In this document: positions 11,948-13,798 of the stretch, piece by piece
How positions within the stretch are numbered: position 1 is the first letter of the stretch
Layout of the letters: each line of letters begins with the position of its first letter
Origin: Legionella genomosp. 1
GTDB taxonomy: Bacteria > Pseudomonadota > Gammaproteobacteria > Legionellales > Legionellaceae
DNA length: 13,798 bases
Direction of reading: 5' to 3'
NCBI GenBank assembly: GCA_945889365.1
Contig: CAMDBQ010000017.1
Location: forward strand, 1-13,798
Translations under genes and position numbers: made by a program
Notes under the pieces: generated by a model
Told to the model about the DNA's origin: nothing
Databases searched by the model: none
Seen by the model: the letters and a program-made list of their open reading frames with translations, nothing else

Positions 11948-13798
11948 GACACTTAGCACCCAGTTTCGAAAATTGCGCGTTTATAGAAAACGCACCTTTA
12001 AGTTCGATTTTATTGCAGCCATAGTTGTATTTTTAGTGGCAATTCCCTTGTGCTTGGGTGTTGCACTGGCCTCTGGAACCCCACTGTTATCAGGTGTCGT
12101 GAGCGGTATCATTGGGGGCATAGTTGTCGGGTGCTTGAGCGGTTCCCATGTTAGCGTCAGTGGACCGGCCGCGGGCATGGCTGCCGTGGTGATTGCAGGC
12201 GTTGCACAACTGGGTGATTTTAATGTCTTCTTGCTGGCCTTGTTTTTGGCTGGTGCTATACAAATGCTGTTGGGTATATTGCGCGCGGGTTTTATCGCTG
12301 AGTATATCCCGTCTAGTGTTGTGCAAGGCTTGCTATGTGCCATTGGCATTTTGTTGATTGTGAAGCAATTGCCATTAGCCTTTACCCATGCGGCCAATCT
12401 TGCTGAACTTAAAACACATTTATTAGATATGACAGAAGGCATCGAAATTAATGATTTATCGTTTCATATCAATAGTGGAGCGACGCTGATTTCTGTATTA
12501 TCCATCGCCATTTTAATTTACTTCGATAAATCCACGTTCTCTTTGATAAAAGCCATTCCAGGGCCTATTGTCGTGGTTATTGTTGGCGTTATCCTCAATG
12601 AATATTTTGTCTTCAGTAACTCCCTGCTTGCACAAACCACTCCTCAATTGGTTCACATACCGAGTCATAGCAGCTTCAATGATCTCTATGCAAACATGAG
12701 CGCTCCTGCCTGGTCTGCATGGTCTAATCCTAAAGTTTATTTTTATGCGGCTTTATTGGCAATTGTTGCCTCATTAGAAAGTTTGCTTAACATCAAAGCC
12801 GGTGAAAAACTGGATAAAACACGACGCTACTGTTCCAAGGACAAAGAGTTGTTTGCACAAGGTGTTGGCAATATGTTTGCCGGGCTATTTGGCGGTATTC
12901 CAATTACCTCAGTGATCGCTCGTACATCCGTTAATATAGAGACGGGGGCAAAAACAAAGTTTGCTACAGTATTGCACGGAATTTTGATTCTTTTTGCGGT
13001 TCTGTTGATACCCAGGGCGCTGAATAAAATTCCTCTGTCGTCGTTAGCTATTATTTTGATCTACACCGGTTATAAACTAACTAAACCTGCGATTTATCAA
13101 ACCATGTACCGTCAAGGTTTAGAGCGATTCATCCCTTTTGTTGTTACTTTAATCAGTATTGTTGCGCTCAATTTGCTTGCCGGGATCATGATTGGTCTTG
13201 CTGTCAGTTTGTTTTTTATTCTGAAATCAAATAGCCAGGTTCGTATGGATATCATTAAAGAGATCTATCCGAATGGAATCACCAGCCGATTGGTACTGCC
13301 ACAACAGACCACGTTTCTGAATAAAGCATCCTTGGTCGCAGAACTTGATTCTATTCAAAAAAAATCACAATTGATTATTGATGCGCGTTACTCAGATTAT
13401 ATTGATAAAGAAATCATAGAATTCATCAACGACTTTAAAGAATCTCAAGCGCCGCATAGGCAAATTTCTTTGAACCTGATTGGCTTCAAAGATCGTTACA
13501 TGATTCATAACTATATTGATTTTATTAATGTCACCACCTACGATGTTCAATCAATTTTGGCACCACATCAAGTATTGAATATTTTGCGTGAGGGAAATCA
13601 ACGCTTTTTAAAAGACACTTGTATTCATCGCAGTTTGAAAATTGATATCAAGCATACCGCGACAACGCAGCACCCGATTGCTGTAGTATTAGGTTGCATC
13701 GACTCCAGGGTTCCGGTTGAAACGATTTTTGATATGAGCTTTGGTGATCTGTTTTGTATACGCATTGCTGGGAACGTGGTTAATGATGATGTCCTGGC
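11940..13798 (+). CDS. SulP transporter-STAS-beta-carbonic anhydrase fusion, partial
   Basis: It is probably an inner-membrane bicarbonate or other anion transporter with its own carbonic anhydrase, so that imported or exported bicarbonate is interconverted with CO2 at the membrane. The frame is open for 619 codons and leaves the window. Residues about 20-440 are SulP-like with many hydrophobic segments and the signature SGSHVSVSGPAAGMAAVV (about 67-84). A degenerate STAS-like region follows (about 449-535), with LIIDARYSDYIDKEII. From about 545 the sequence is beta-carbonic anhydrase: VLNILREGNQRFL, VVLGCIDSR with the Cys586-x-Asp588-x-Arg590 zinc and catalytic triad, and GDLFCIRIAGN (602-612). 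The remaining His and Cys zinc ligands would be beyond the window. ATG 11940 overlaps the ttcA stop (ATGATTGA), implying translational coupling. SulP-carbonic anhydrase fusions are known in bacteria. Confidence 0.9.
   Translation, partial: MIETLSTQFRKLRVYRKRTFKFDFIAAIVVFLVAIPLCLGVALASGTPLLSGVVSGIIGGIVVGCLSGSHVSVSGPAAGMAAVVIAGVAQLGDFNVFLLALFLAGAIQMLLGILRAGFIAEYIPSSVVQGLLCAIGILLIVKQLPLAFTHAANLAELKTHLLDMTEGIEINDLSFHINSGATLISVLSIAILIYFDKSTFSLIKAIPGPIVVVIVGVILNEYFVFSNSLLAQTTPQLVHIPSHSSFNDLYANMSAPAWSAWSNPKVYFYAALLAIVASLESLLNIKAGEKLDKTRRYCSKDKELFAQGVGNMFAGLFGGIPITSVIARTSVNIETGAKTKFATVLHGILILFAVLLIPRALNKIPLSSLAIILIYTGYKLTKPAIYQTMYRQGLERFIPFVVTLISIVALNLLAGIMIGLAVSLFFILKSNSQVRMDIIKEIYPNGITSRLVLPQQTTFLNKASLVAELDSIQKKSQLIIDARYSDYIDKEIIEFINDFKESQAPHRQISLNLIGFKDRYMIHNYIDFINVTTYDVQSILAPHQVLNILREGNQRFLKDTCIHRSLKIDIKHTATTQHPIAVVLGCIDSRVPVETIFDMSFGDLFCIRIAGNVVNDDVL

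Noticed and set aside
11981..12442. 153-codon minus-strand frame
   Set aside because: It is a shadow of the SulP transporter gene, with composition driven by the opposite strand and no start signals.
1..13798. tRNA, rRNA or riboswitch genes
   Set aside because: No cloverleaf, rRNA-like or recognisable riboswitch sequence was seen by eye; no covariance search was possible.

Overview
The window looks like a chromosomal stretch from an AT-rich gammaproteobacterium, most likely a Legionella-like member of the Legionellales. The reasons are the style of the GroES/GroEL, Pcm-like, TolC-like, TtcA and SulP-carbonic anhydrase proteins, the pcm-tolC neighbourhood as I recall it from Legionella, and two unfamiliar genes whose C-termini could be secretion signals. 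The lineage is inferred from memory; no search was run.

Region 1 (1-627) holds broken genes: a truncated IS91-type transposase on the minus strand, then the C-terminal part of a rhodanese domain. Region 2 (628-3022) holds two convergent genes of unknown function whose stop codons overlap in a TACGTA palindrome. Their proteins are clearly homologous. Both carry a conserved His and, about 36 residues later, a conserved Cys, each at the end of a predicted strand, which resembles clan CD (caspase/C80-like) cysteine peptidases. This pair is the most novel item in the window.

Region 3 (about 3169-6830) is accessory DNA. It has an apparently intact IS66-family transposase gene, a toxin-first RelE/HigB-HigA-type module with its own strong promoter and a 14-bp palindrome over the -10 box, a truncated Rpn/PD-(D/E)XK nuclease remnant, and an ISAs1-family transposase remnant. 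It also holds several palindromic intergenic repeats, two of them inverted copies of one family.

Region 4 (6693-8913) is the heat-shock operon groES-groEL. It has a near-consensus sigma-32 promoter, a 28-nt perfect hairpin in its leader, a 44-nt palindromic repeat between the two genes and a strong terminator after groEL.

Region 5 (9015-13798) is a tightly packed plus-strand operon: pcm-like methyltransferase, tolC-like outer-membrane channel, ttcA tRNA thiolase, and a SulP-STAS-beta-carbonic anhydrase fusion that runs off the window. Starts and stops overlap or lie within 9 nt. The tolC homologue carries an in-frame TAG at codon 48, just after its signal peptide, while the remaining 420 codons are open. 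It is therefore a very recent pseudogene, a readthrough case or a sequence error.
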